Counted from the stretch's first letter, positions 18,636 through 27,492 are shown. The stretch: 36,351 nucleotides of DNA from an uncultured Pelagibacteraceae bacterium (GCA_902515625.1 CABXVD010000008.1:1-36351), one strand, 5' to 3'. Notes: generated by a model from the sequence alone, not told the origin. Program-made: numbers and translations.

Positions 18636-19398
18636 CAGTTTTTTCTAAATTTTTGTTTTCTATAAATTTTACTGAAAATATTGATAATTCATATAAAATT
18701 AACAATGGTATGGCTAATCCTATTTGTGTAATTGGATCTGGAGGAGTTAACAAAGCTGCAGCAGCAAAAATTATAACCACAACATACTTTCTTCTATCTT
18801 TTAAAAATTGGCTATCTACAACACCAATTCTTGCAAGAAGACTTAACACAACAGGTAATTGAAAACTAATTCCAAAAGCAAAAATTAATTTCATCACTAA
18901 AGACAAATATTCATTTACCTTTGCTTCTAGTTGTATTGGTAAGCTTGTTGATAAACCAGTACTCTCAAATGATAAAAAGAACTTAATTGCTAACGGCATA
19001 ATCAAATAGTAAACCAACATACCGCCTAGAAAAAAAAGTATAGGGGTAAGTATTAAGTAAGGTAAAATTGCAATTTTTTCATGTTTATATAAACCTGGCG
19101 CAATAAACTTCCATATTTGCATTAATATAAACGGGCAAGTTACAAAAAATGCTGTAAAAAAAGATACCTTCAAATAAGTTAAAAAAGTCTCTTGAAGTGC
19201 TGTAAAGATTAATCTTCTATCTGAACCATCATCTTTTACAGCTTGTGCAAATGGGTCTACTAAAAAACCATAAATATATTCAGCAAAAAAATAGCAAAAA
19301 ATAAAAAATATAAATAAAAAAATAAAACTATGTATAAGTCTTTTTCTTAATTCAGTTAAATGACTAACAAAGCCATTGTCTTTTTCCTCATTATTCAT
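18628..19398 (-). CDS. tatC: Sec-independent protein translocase subunit TatC
   Basis: The 256-residue polytopic protein has six helices and starts with the conserved cytoplasmic motif SHLTELRKRL (about 12-21), part of the twin-arginine receptor site. Further family blocks are FALFAEYIYGFLVDPF-like (here FFAEYIYGFLVDPF), YLIMPLAIKFFLSF and FGISFQLPVVLSLL. With TatA and TatB it exports folded proteins, plausibly including the RR-signal M48 protease of this window. It overlaps tatB by 8 nt and serS by 8 nt. Confidence 0.96.
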   Translation of the reverse strand: MNNEEKDNGFVSHLTELRKRLIHSFIFLFIFFIFCYFFAEYIYGFLVDPFAQAVKDDGSDRRLIFTALQETFLTYLKVSFFTAFFVTCPFILMQIWKFIAPGLYKHEKIAILPYLILTPILFFLGGMLVYYLIMPLAIKFFLSFESTGLSTSLPIQLEAKVNEYLSLVMKLIFAFGISFQLPVVLSLLARIGVVDSQFLKDRRKYVVVIIFAAAALLTPPDPITQIGLAIPLLILYELSIFSVKFIENKNLEKTDA

Positions 19399-19609
19399 CT
19401 TTTTTTGTTTCTTTTTTTACTTCGTTATTAATTTTTTCATCATCAATTTCTAAATTAGAAACTTCGTTTTGAATATTACTGACATATCTTTTTGCCGTAC
19501 CAATCCATGAACCTGCTTTTTTTAACATAACTGGAAAATCTTTAGGACCAAGTACAACAATAGCGATAGCAACAACTATCAATATCTCAAACCAACCAAT
19601 AGTAGGCAT
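19391..19609 (-). CDS. tatB: Sec-independent protein translocase subunit TatB (short form)
   Basis: The 72-residue protein begins MPTIGWFEILIVVAIAIVVLGP. The Glu in the helix and the LGP hinge are TatB hallmarks, followed by an amphipathic helix FPVMLKKAGSWIGTAKRYV and a charged tail. TatB is usually 130-180 residues; this one keeps the functional N-terminal part and lacks most of the disordered tail. Its place between tatA and tatC supports the assignment over a second TatA. It lies 5 nt after tatA. Confidence 0.92.
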   Translation of the reverse strand: MPTIGWFEILIVVAIAIVVLGPKDFPVMLKKAGSWIGTAKRYVSNIQNEVSNLEIDDEKINNEVKKETKKDE

Positions 19610-19614
19610 GTGAG

Positions 19615-19815
19615 TTATTCTTTATTGTTGGAGTCTTTATTTTCGTCGGAAATATTTTTTGGCTCTGTATCGTCAGTTACATCTGACGCCATACCTTTTT
19701 TGAAGCTTTTAATACCTTTGGCAACATCTCCCATCAAACTAGAGATTTTACCTCGTCCAAATAATAAGACTACCAATATTACAACAACTGCTATTTGCCA
19801 AATTCCTATGCTCAT
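19615..19815 (-). CDS. tatA: Sec-independent protein translocase subunit TatA
   Basis: The 66-residue protein has the helix [20 protein letters not shown] (3-22) with the FGRGKI hinge, then an amphipathic helix [19 protein letters not shown] and an acidic tail. This is the standard TatA layout, which oligomerises to form the Tat passage. The gene is 46 nt after scpB and 5 nt before tatB on the minus strand. Confidence 0.95.
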   Translation of the reverse strand: MSIGIWQIAVVVILVVLLFGRGKISSLMGDVAKGIKSFKKGMASDVTDDTEPKNISDENKDSNNKE

Positions 19816-19861
19816 AGAAACTTATAACCTTTTTATGATAAATTTAAAAGTTACTTTTTTG

Positions 19862-20563
19862 TTACTCTTTCTCTTCACTATCAAGAGTACTATTCAGCAT
19901 CTCATCAATATTAGAATAAATATCTTCTTTTTTTTCTTCCTGCTTTTCTTTATAAAACTTACCTGTACCAAAAATAGTGCTATCAACACTAGAGCTATCA
20001 ATCATACCTGCTGCACCTAATTCATCTATATTTGGAAGATCTGATAGTTTTTGGATATTAAAATGACTTAAAAAATCATCTGTAGTTACATATTGAATAG
20101 GTCTTCCAGGCATATCTTTTCTTCCACCGGGTTTAACCCAATTAAGCTCCATTAAAATATCAAGTGTATTTGTTCCAAAAGCCACACCTCTTATCTCCTC
20201 AATTTCAGCCCTTGTTACAGGTTGGTGATAAACAATTATAGCTAAAGTTTCGACAGCAGCTCTGGATAATTTTTTTTCAACAGTTTTCTCTTGAGACATA
20301 AGGTTTGCTAATTTTGGAGATGTTCTAAAAGACCACTTGTTCTTAATGCATACTAAATTTATTCCTCGATTTGAGTACTCTTGTTCTAATTTTTCTAGTG
20401 ATTTTGAAATATTTAATTTTTTTGAAAGTTTGCTTTCAATAGTATCAACATCAAGTGGTTCAGCAGCAGCGAAAATTACACCCTCTATTTCTTTCTCAAT
20501 TTCAGTTAATTTTGAGGGAAACTTGACTACATTATCTTTATTTATTTTTTGTTTTTTAATCAC
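19862..20563 (-). CDS. scpB: Segregation and condensation protein ScpB
   Basis: The 233-residue protein has two winged-helix domains and the ScpB blocks EIEGVIFAAAEPL, LSRAAVETLAIIVYHQPVT and RAEIEEIRGV, followed by GRKDMPGRPIQYVTT. ScpB dimerises and joins the ScpA kleisin and SMC in the condensin complex that compacts and segregates the chromosome. The C-terminal 45 residues are polar and low-complexity. It overlaps scpA by 8 nt. Confidence 0.95.
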   Translation of the reverse strand: MIKKQKINKDNVVKFPSKLTEIEKEIEGVIFAAAEPLDVDTIESKLSKKLNISKSLEKLEQEYSNRGINLVCIKNKWSFRTSPKLANLMSQEKTVEKKLSRAAVETLAIIVYHQPVTRAEIEEIRGVAFGTNTLDILMELNWVKPGGRKDMPGRPIQYVTTDDFLSHFNIQKLSDLPNIDELGAAGMIDSSSVDSTIFGTGKFYKEKQEEKKEDIYSNIDEMLNSTLDSEEKE

Positions 20564-21299
20564 TTAATTCCTTTACATATATATCATCAAATAGTTTTTC
20601 CTGTTTAATTGAAAGATTTCCCTCTTTAGCAAGCTCAAGAGACCCAGCAAAAATTCCTGCTTTACCAGTTCTTTTATATCTTGAACCAGATTTAAAATTT
20701 GCAGGTATTAATTCATCAAGTTTTTTCCACTCAGTTAGTTTTCCAAAAAAATCTTTAATAGTTTTAATTCCATCTTCTGTAGTAAATACTGGTAATTTTG
20801 GAATGTTCATCCTTTGAAAATCTTTAGTCATAATAATAGTTGAATAGGTTTTTAAAAGTTCAAATAAACTTAAATTATATTCAGTGCTATAAATGGATCT
20901 GATATTTCCCTTCATCCCTCTTGTTCTTATTTCACGACCTAATCTTTTTCTTTTAAGCATTTGTTCAGAAAGTAAACGAATAAGTTCTAATTTTTTTAGT
21001 TGTAACTTTAATTTTTCTGCCACTTCTTGAACTTTAAATTCTTCCTCCGGGGTTCCTGGTAGTAATAACTTAGATTTCAAATAAGCAAGCCATGTAGCCA
21101 TTAGTAAATACTCAGAAGCTATTTCTAAATTTAAGTCTTTTTCTTTAGTTATATATTCATGAAATTGATCAGCTAGCTTTGTTATTGATATTTCTTCGAG
21201 ATCAACTTTTTGAGCTTTCGCTAAATCTAAAAGAACATCTAATGGACCGTTGTAATTATTTATATCAACGTTAAACAAAGCAGAATCAGACTCGGGCAT
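20556..21299 (-). CDS. scpA: Segregation and condensation protein ScpA
   Basis: The 247-residue kleisin starts with the family block YNGPLDVLLDLAKAQKVDL and has EYLLMATWLAYLKSKLLLP, which makes the N-terminal helical domain contacting the SMC neck. The C-terminal winged helix binds the SMC head. Length is normal. It is 9 nt after nagZ and overlaps scpB by 8 nt, so the pair is co-translated. Confidence 0.95.
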   Translation of the reverse strand: MPESDSALFNVDINNYNGPLDVLLDLAKAQKVDLEEISITKLADQFHEYITKEKDLNLEIASEYLLMATWLAYLKSKLLLPGTPEEEFKVQEVAEKLKLQLKKLELIRLLSEQMLKRKRLGREIRTRGMKGNIRSIYSTEYNLSLFELLKTYSTIIMTKDFQRMNIPKLPVFTTEDGIKTIKDFFGKLTEWKKLDELIPANFKSGSRYKRTGKAGIFAGSLELAKEGNLSIKQEKLFDDIYVKELSD

Positions 21300-21308
21300 G
21301 ATGCGATA

Positions 21309-22259
21309 TTAACTTAAATTCTTATAAAATAGTGATGTTTTTTTGATAATAAAATTATTTACTAGGGGTGAATTTTCAGCAACAACCTTCATTTCATTGA
21401 AATTACCATTACAATGTAAGGCTAGGTTGCATCCAGCTTCAAAACTTTTAATTGTATTAGTGCTTAAATCATATTTTAAACTCTTCATCGACAAGTCATC
21501 AGAAATCAAAACATTTTTAAACCCTATTTTTTTACGAATAATATTTATAATTATTTTGGAATGCGTTGCAGTGTTAAGTGGGTCAATTTTTTTATAAATA
21601 ATATGGGCAGTCATGGCAAATAAACTATTTTTATTTTTAAAAGGGAAGAAATCATTTTTCATAAGGTGATTAATGCTTTTATCCACAACTGGTGTAAAAT
21701 TATGGCTATCAACCTTTGATAGTCCATGACCTGGGATATGCTTGATTACTGTGCCTATTGAGTTTTGGTTAAATAAATCAATACAAATGTCACCTACCTT
21801 TGAAACAATTTTCTTATTTTCTGAAAACGATCTATCACCAATAATATTACTCGCCCCTTTAATTCTAAGATCCAGTACAGGTAGTGTATTAATATTTACA
21901 CCTATTTGTTTTAGAAGATATGATGATTTATCAATAAATAATTTATAGATAATATTAAATTTTCTTTTATCTTGGACATATAATTTTCCAAAATATTCAC
22001 CTGTCAAATTATCAAATGTTATAATATTTTTTAACCTGTTCACTCTTCCTCCCTCTTGATCAATCAAAATAGGATAATGGGGATCTTTGAATAGCTTTCT
22101 GATGCTATTCGTTAATAGTTTGGTCTGGTTTATAGATTTAATATTTCTTGAAAATAATATTATTCCCCAAGGTTTTTGTTTTTTTAAAAATTTTACTTCA
22201 CTGGTTGTTAATTTCAGTGATTTAATACCAGTAATAAAGGCTTTTCTGTTACTTATCAT
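21309..22259 (-). CDS. nagZ: Beta-N-acetylhexosaminidase, glycoside hydrolase family 3 (NagZ)
   Basis: The 316-residue single-domain GH3 enzyme shows DQEGGRVNR at 67-75, KHIPGHG at 173-179 with the downstream DSH (184-186) that includes the acid/base His of NagZ, and LISDDLSM (251-258) with the nucleophilic Asp. No signal peptide is present, so it is cytoplasmic. NagZ removes GlcNAc from anhydro-MurNAc-peptides during wall recycling, matching the lytic transglycosylase at the left edge. It overlaps the preceding small membrane-protein gene by 11 nt. Confidence 0.94.
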   Translation of the reverse strand: MISNRKAFITGIKSLKLTTSEVKFLKKQKPWGIILFSRNIKSINQTKLLTNSIRKLFKDPHYPILIDQEGGRVNRLKNIITFDNLTGEYFGKLYVQDKRKFNIIYKLFIDKSSYLLKQIGVNINTLPVLDLRIKGASNIIGDRSFSENKKIVSKVGDICIDLFNQNSIGTVIKHIPGHGLSKVDSHNFTPVVDKSINHLMKNDFFPFKNKNSLFAMTAHIIYKKIDPLNTATHSKIIINIIRKKIGFKNVLISDDLSMKSLKYDLSTNTIKSFEAGCNLALHCNGNFNEMKVVAENSPLVNNFIIKKTSLFYKNLS

Positions 22260-22512
22260 TATCTAAAAGTTTCCAAAAATTAAACTTTTTTTTCTTATCT
22301 TTATTTGTTTGTTTTACATATTCAATGATGTCTTGAGTGTCATTTTCTAATATTGGTAAGTTTTCTGAATATAGTTTTATCTTCTCGTCATTATTTTTAT
22401 AAGAACGATACGAATTTTTTAAATTTTCATCAGAAAAATAGTATCTGCCAGTAAAAAAAATAAATACAGAGATAACTAATATAAAAATTAAATATTTGAT
22501 TTCTTTTAACAT
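22249..22512 (-). CDS. Small single-span membrane protein in the position of the SPOR protein
   Basis: This 87-residue product has one helix (LKEIKYLIFILVISVFIFFTGRYYF, about 2-26, N-in) and a charged exposed tail ending KKKKFNFWKLLDNDK. I do not recognise a family. In many alphaproteobacteria the gene between argS/dgt and nagZ codes for a much longer SPOR-domain protein that binds denuded peptidoglycan. The N-terminal helix and position fit a shortened remnant or replacement, but no SPOR domain can be seen. Overlaps on both sides (1 nt with argS, 11 nt with nagZ) show that it is a real translated gene. Confidence 0.7.
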   Translation of the reverse strand: MLKEIKYLIFILVISVFIFFTGRYYFSDENLKNSYRSYKNNDEKIKLYSENLPILENDTQDIIEYVKQTNKDKKKKFNFWKLLDNDK

Positions 22513-24242
22513 TACATTTTGGATGGAGTATCAACGCCAACAATATCCATTCCAGATTTTATTACGTTAGAAATAACTTTTAAAAATACTAACTTGTCTA
22601 AAGGAACTTCTTTTTGTTCATTTATAAATCGTTTTTCTGTTTGTTGTTTTCCAAGATTCCAATATGAGTGAAATTCTGAGGCTAACTCATATAAATAGAC
22701 AGGAATTCTATGTGGTTCAAGTTTTGCACTTGATATATCAATACATTTTGGCCATTCAGATAATTTTTTTAAAATTTTAATTTCATCATCAGAATATTCA
22801 AAATTAAAATTATTAGTTTCAATTTTTTTATTTAAATCTTTATTAATGTGCCTGAATACAGATGAAATTCGTGCATAACAATATTGTACGTAATATAACG
22901 GATTATCTTTTGACTTTTCTTTTACTGCATCAAAATCAAAATCGAGTTCTGCATCACTGCTTCTGTTCAACATAATAAATCGAGTAGCATCTTTGCCAAC
23001 TTCTTCTATAAGATCATCAACAGTAATATAGTCCCCTTTTCTTTTAGACATTTTAAAAGGTTTATTGTCTTTTATAAGTTTTACTAACTGACTAATTTTA
23101 CAAATTAATTTATCTTTCTCTCCTGAAAGGGCTTCGACTGATGATGAAATTCTTTTTATGTATCCAGCATGATCTGCACCCAGTATATTAATCAAGTAAT
23201 CAAATTTTCTATCAACTTTGTTTTTATGATAAGCAACATCGCTTGCAAAATATGTCCATGATCCATCCGATTTTTGGAGAGCACGGTCTTTATCATCACC
23301 AAAATCTGTAGATTTAAATAATAATTGCTCACGTTCTACCCAGTTATTATTGTCCTCACCTTCTGGTGCTTTGATTTTACCTTTATAAACGAACTTATTT
23401 TTTTCTAAAAATTGAACTACATTTTCAACTTCTTTGTCTAAAACAATTTTTTTTTCACTTACAAAATTGTCGTGATTTATACCAAGACTATTAAGATTGT
23501 TTTTAATTAACAGTAATGCTTGTTCTATTGATAGTTCAGTTAATTTCTCACTAATTTCATCATAATTATCAAAATTCAAATTCGAGTTAGAATATATATT
23601 TTTTGCAAAATCTTTTAAATAATCACCAGGATACAAATCAGCATTATCAGATGGAAATTTTTCTTTATGAGTTATTTCACGTATTCGAAAATATACTGAT
23701 TTAGTAAAATTAATGATTTGATTACCATAGTCATTTACATAGTATTCTTTAGTAACTTCATGTTTGTTGAAGGTTAATATATTTGAAATTACATCACCAA
23801 GTATTGCGCCACGACAATGACCAACGTGTAATGGACCTGTTGGATTTGCAGACACAAATTCCACAAGATAATTATTCTTTTTTTCTTTTAGATTTACTCC
23901 AAAAGTTTTAGAATTTTCACTGATTTCTTTAGTAAAATTTGTCCAGAATGTTTTCTTAAACTTGATATTAATAAAACCGGGTTTTGCAATAGTTACTGTT
24001 TCAATTAATTTATCTTTGTCTTTTATTATAGGTGCAAGTTGTTCTGCTAGTTCAATAGGTGGTTTGTTATTAATTTTAGATAAAACCATCGCAACGTTAG
24101 TTGAGATGTCGCAATTAAATTTTGGTGGAGGTATTTCAGCATTTATTCCATTAAAATTATTAAGGACAATTATTTTATTATCTTTTTGAAGTTCACTAAT
24201 TATCGATTTGATTTTTTCTAGATAAATTTCAAAAATATTCAT
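22512..24242 (-). CDS. argS: Arginine--tRNA ligase
   Basis: The 576-residue class I synthetase has the ArgRS N-terminal additional domain (about 1-115), NPTGPLHVGHCRGA with the HIGH-type HVGH at 139-142, and a KMSKR loop near residue 397 (PFKMSKRKGDYIT). It ends with a DALR anticodon-binding domain (about 450-576) containing YYVQYCYARISSVFRH. Length is normal. Its ATG overlaps the end of dgt by 4 nt and its stop overlaps the next gene by 1 nt. Confidence 0.97.
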   Translation of the reverse strand: MNIFEIYLEKIKSIISELQKDNKIIVLNNFNGINAEIPPPKFNCDISTNVAMVLSKINNKPPIELAEQLAPIIKDKDKLIETVTIAKPGFINIKFKKTFWTNFTKEISENSKTFGVNLKEKKNNYLVEFVSANPTGPLHVGHCRGAILGDVISNILTFNKHEVTKEYYVNDYGNQIINFTKSVYFRIREITHKEKFPSDNADLYPGDYLKDFAKNIYSNSNLNFDNYDEISEKLTELSIEQALLLIKNNLNSLGINHDNFVSEKKIVLDKEVENVVQFLEKNKFVYKGKIKAPEGEDNNNWVEREQLLFKSTDFGDDKDRALQKSDGSWTYFASDVAYHKNKVDRKFDYLINILGADHAGYIKRISSSVEALSGEKDKLICKISQLVKLIKDNKPFKMSKRKGDYITVDDLIEEVGKDATRFIMLNRSSDAELDFDFDAVKEKSKDNPLYYVQYCYARISSVFRHINKDLNKKIETNNFNFEYSDDEIKILKKLSEWPKCIDISSAKLEPHRIPVYLYELASEFHSYWNLGKQQTEKRFINEQKEVPLDKLVFLKVISNVIKSGMDIVGVDTPSKM

Positions 24243-25358
24243 TTATTTGCATTATAAAGGTTGATGGCATAACGATCAGTCATACCAGAAATAAAGTCTG
24301 AGATAGCTCTATATTTATCTTTAGTCAATTGTTCTTTTGTAAGAAACTTTCTGGGCGAAGATTGAATTATTTTAAATAATTTTTTTATAATCTTTTTACC
24401 TCTTTGATTTTTTCTTAAAACAGATTTATTATCATACATGTTAGATCTTAAAAATGATTTAATTTCTTTTTCTGAACTTTGAATATTTTTAGAGAAACAA
24501 ACTATTAATTCTTTTGATTTTGCAATGTCTTTAAGAGATTTTATTTTTAATCTCTTTAAATTTTTTTGTGTATTAGTGATTAGGTCTTTTATCATTAGAT
24601 CAATTGAGTCTCTTACTATTTGATTAATTGCTATTTTATAATTTTTTTTTATTAATCTTTTTTTTATAATTTACATAAATATTTTTAAGAAAGTTAATCT
24701 CACATAGCTCTTCTAATTTAAAAAGATTTGCTTTAATTCCATCTTGAATATCATGATTATTGTAAGCTATATCGTCTGAAATAGCTGAAATTTGTGCCTC
24801 TAATGAGGGAAAAGTATTAAATTTAATTTTATTTTTAAAAACTTTTGATCCAATAAGTTTATTTATTGTGGTCAATTCATTAACTGGTCCATTATGTTTT
24901 AAAAGGCCCTCTAAGGTTTCAATTGTGAGATTCAAACCTTTAAATTTTAAATATTTGTTCTCTAAAAACATAACAATTCTTAAAGTTTGTAGGTTGTGAT
25001 CAAAACCACCATGATTATCCATACATTCATGCAATGCATCCTCTCCAGCATGTCCAAACGGTGTATGGCCTAAGTCATGAGCAAGGCTTAAAGTTTCCGC
25101 CAAATCCTCATTTAGGTCCAAATATTTTGAGATCGATCTTGCTATTTGGGCAACTTCAATTGAATGAGTTATTCTGGTTCTAAAATGATCACCTTCAGTA
25201 TTTACAAAAACTTGTGTCTTATGCTTTAGTCTTCTAAACGACGCACTATGGATAATTCTGTCTCTGTCTCTTTGAAAAGGTGATCGATACTTAGAGCTAG
25301 CTTCTTTATTAAGTCGACCTTTACTTTTAAATACGCCCAACAAAGTGTCTTTTTTCAT
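24239..25358 (-). pseudogene. dgt: dGTPase-like HD hydrolase, split by a +1 frameshift at poly-A runs
   Basis: The N-terminal frame (25358 to 24636, 240 residues) has the dNTP triphosphohydrolase HD core: [10 protein letters not shown] (His65), [12 protein letters not shown] (His94-Asp95) and [15 protein letters not shown] (Asp195). It stops soon after an A8 and an A9 run (complement of 24658-24665 and 24642-24650). The family's C-terminal helical part continues in the +1 frame, from KIAINQIVRDSIDLMIKDLI to a stop at 24239. Removing one A gives an intact 372-residue protein. All metal ligands lie before the break. It could be a true frameshift mutation, polymerase slippage making some full-length protein, or a homopolymer error in the sequence. 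The alternative of two separate genes is unlikely because C-terminal homology starts before any Met. Confidence 0.85.
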
Positions 25359-25408
25359 CCTTTAATTTAAATAATTAAGTATTATATTAGTAATATCAGT
25401 GTTCAGTC

Positions 25409-25726
25409 ATGATTAAAGAAATTAAATTTACGGATAAAGCGTTAAAACAAATAGAAAATTTATTGTCAAAAAAAGACGAAGGTTCTTTTTTTAGAATCGC
25501 TATTAAAGGTGGTGGTTGTTCTGGTTTTCAATATGAATTTACTTTTGACAAATCAAAGCAAGCTGACGATTTTAATTATCAAAATATTTTAATTGATAAG
25601 GCATCTGCTGACTTATTAAAGGGATCTGAAGTTGATTATGTATCTGAATTAATTGGTGAATCGTTTAAAATTTCCAACCCTCAAACAAAATCTTCTTGTG
25701 GGTGTGGAGTTTCATTCTCTCTTTAA
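25409..25726 (+). CDS. erpA: Iron-sulfur cluster insertion protein, HesB/IscA (ErpA-like) family
   Basis: The 105-residue A-type carrier has the three family cysteines in FRIAIKGGGCSGFQYEF and SSCGCGVSFSL at the C-terminus. It hands Fe-S clusters to apoproteins in the cytoplasm. The choice of ErpA over IscA rests on context: in alphaproteobacteria this gene stands between dgt and xthA. It is 50 bp from dgt (divergent), and the TAA overlaps the xthA ATG by 1 nt. IlvD in this window is a typical Fe-S client enzyme. Confidence 0.9.
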   Translation: MIKEIKFTDKALKQIENLLSKKDEGSFFRIAIKGGGCSGFQYEFTFDKSKQADDFNYQNILIDKASADLLKGSEVDYVSELIGESFKISNPQTKSSCGCGVSFSL

Positions 25727-26502
25727 TGCTCATTTCATCGTGGAATGTTAATTCTGTTAGAGCAAGAATAGAAAATATCAAAAGCTATCTTCTAAAATAT
25801 AAACCAGATATTTTAATGATGCAGGAGATAAAAACCGAAGATATAAATTTCCCTTATGATGACTTTTCATCAATGGATTATGAAAGTCATGTGTTTGGTC
25901 AAAAAAGCTATAACGGTGTAGCAATTATTTCAAAAAAAAAATTAATTAATATTAAAACAGATTTAATTAAGGACAAATTAAAACAATCAAGAATAATTTC
26001 TGCTGAAGTTGAATATAAGAAAAAAACTATTCAATTAATAAATATTTATACTCCAAATGGAAATCCTGTAGATACAGAAAAGTATGATTATAAAAAAAAT
26101 TGGATGGATCAATTAATTAAACAATTAAAATCATTATCAAAGAAAAATTCTAATATAATACTTGCTGGAGATTTTAATGTTATTCCTGCTGCAGAGGATG
26201 TCTATAATGTAAAAAGTTTTGAAGATGACGCTTTGTATCGACTTGAAATTAGAAAAAAATTTAGAGAAATGTTAAATCTTGGATTTAGTGATGTTTATCG
26301 ACATTTTAATGAAGACAAAGAAGGCTATACCTTTTGGGATTATATGAGAGGTGCGTGGCAAAAAAATAATGGCATGAGAATTGATCACTTTTTAGTATCA
26401 AGCTCAATAATTGATAATATTAAAGGTATTAATATAAATAAAGATCCTCGTGGAAGAGAAAAACCTTCGGATCACACTCCAATTGAGATTAACTTAGCTT
26501 AA
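25726..26502 (+). CDS. xthA: Exodeoxyribonuclease III
   Basis: From the ATG at 25726 the protein has 258 residues starting MLISSWNVNSVRARIENIK, the standard family start. The frame extends 10 codons further upstream but only by reading out of frame through the end of erpA. Catalytic blocks are MMQEIKTED, NIYTPNGNP, LAGDFNVIPA and SDHTPIEI with the terminal Asp-His pair. ExoIII is the AP endonuclease and 3'-repair exonuclease of base excision repair. The 3' end overlaps the convergent dehydrogenase gene by 9 nt. Confidence 0.96.
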   Translation: MLISSWNVNSVRARIENIKSYLLKYKPDILMMQEIKTEDINFPYDDFSSMDYESHVFGQKSYNGVAIISKKKLINIKTDLIKDKLKQSRIISAEVEYKKKTIQLINIYTPNGNPVDTEKYDYKKNWMDQLIKQLKSLSKKNSNIILAGDFNVIPAAEDVYNVKSFEDDALYRLEIRKKFREMLNLGFSDVYRHFNEDKEGYTFWDYMRGAWQKNNGMRIDHFLVSSSIIDNIKGININKDPRGREKPSDHTPIEINLA

Positions 26503-27492
26503 AGATTTAATTTTATTAACCAATTCCTCGTTAATATTTCTTGGTCCTTTATCTAATCTGTTTTTATGTCGTCTTTCACCTGGAAGTCTTACTTGACCCA
26601 TAGACTTCATTTTATCAAAAAATTCATCTGCATGTTTTTGCCAATCTGTTCCAGATGTTTTATCTGGACTAATTGCTAAAATAAATTCACCCCCACTCGG
26701 AGGACCACCATCATTGTTATCTTTAGCAGCTGTTTCAAAACTAAAATTATCACCAACTAAAGCACCAGCTAATAATTCTACCATCATAGCAATTGCTGAA
26801 CCTTTATAGCCACCGAAAGGAAGCAACACACCACCATCAGCAATTTGTCCTGGATCAGTAGTTTCTTTACCATCTTTTGTAAGTCCTGTTCCTAATGGAA
26901 CTTTATGCCCTTCTCTTTTAGCAACTTGAACTTCTCCCATAGCCATTGAAGCAGTTGCCATATCATAAACTACTGGTGTCTTTCCAGGTCTAGGCCATGC
27001 AAATGAAATTGGATTTGTTCCAAAAAGAGGTTTAATTGCACCCGCAGGTGCTACAGCAGGCTTATAAGAAGTACATGCAAAAGCAACTAAACCATCTTCA
27101 GCTAATTTTTCGGTTTCTGGCCACATAGCAGCCATATGATGAGAATTATTTATTGCTAAGACAGCAACACCATTTTCTTTAGCAGCTTTACTTAATTCTG
27201 GTAAACTTTTATTTAATACCACTGGAGCTAAACAATTATTTCCTGCAACTTTAATTACAGATGGTGATATTTTTTTAATTTCAGGTTCTCCTTTACCATT
27301 TATTTTTCCACTTTTTAATCCTGAAACATAAGCTGGTAATCTAAATAAACCATGAGAAAGTGAACCATCTCTTTCTGCATTTGTAATTAATTCAGAAAGG
27401 ATTGATGCGGTATCTTCATTACATCCATTTGCTAAGAGAGTTTTTTTTGCTAAATTATTAATTTCGTCTAGGGTTAATGAAACAGAGCTCAT
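26494..27492 (-). CDS. Ldh-family (malate/L-lactate/ureidoglycolate dehydrogenase type) NAD(P)-dependent oxidoreductase
   Basis: The 332-residue protein has the type-2 malate/lactate dehydrogenase fold: HGLFRLPAYVSGLKSGKING (about 49-68), NNSHHMAAMWPETEKLA with the catalytic His, GTNPISFAWPRPG, VYDMATASMAMGEV, LLPFGGYKGSAIAMMVELL, and PGERR near the end. This family reduces 2-oxo acids or cyclic imines (for example delta1-piperideine-2-carboxylate) without a bound metal. The substrate cannot be fixed from sequence. Its ATG overlaps the zur stop by 1 nt, so it belongs to the znuCB-zur transcript, an unexpected partner for a zinc regulator. Confidence 0.88.
   Translation of the reverse strand: MSSVSLTLDEINNLAKKTLLANGCNEDTASILSELITNAERDGSLSHGLFRLPAYVSGLKSGKINGKGEPEIKKISPSVIKVAGNNCLAPVVLNKSLPELSKAAKENGVAVLAINNSHHMAAMWPETEKLAEDGLVAFACTSYKPAVAPAGAIKPLFGTNPISFAWPRPGKTPVVYDMATASMAMGEVQVAKREGHKVPLGTGLTKDGKETTDPGQIADGGVLLPFGGYKGSAIAMMVELLAGALVGDNFSFETAAKDNNDGGPPSGGEFILAISPDKTSGTDWQKHADEFFDKMKSMGQVRLPGERRHKNRLDKGPRNINEELVNKIKSLS

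Noticed and set aside
19610..20020. 136-codon plus-strand ORF opposite tatA and scpB
   Set aside because: Low-complexity Ile/Thr/Phe-rich translation with no motif, lying antisense to two well-supported genes; open frames of this size arise on the opposite strand of AT-rich genes.
24239..24595. Separate 118-residue gene at the dgt 3' end
   Set aside because: The frame carries dGTPase C-terminal sequence beginning upstream of its first Met, and joins the N-terminal part after removal of one A, so it is the detached tail of dgt.
25696..25725. Upstream start for xthA inside erpA
   Set aside because: The internal ATG at 25726 gives the conserved family N-terminus and the 1-nt stop/start overlap common in this genome.
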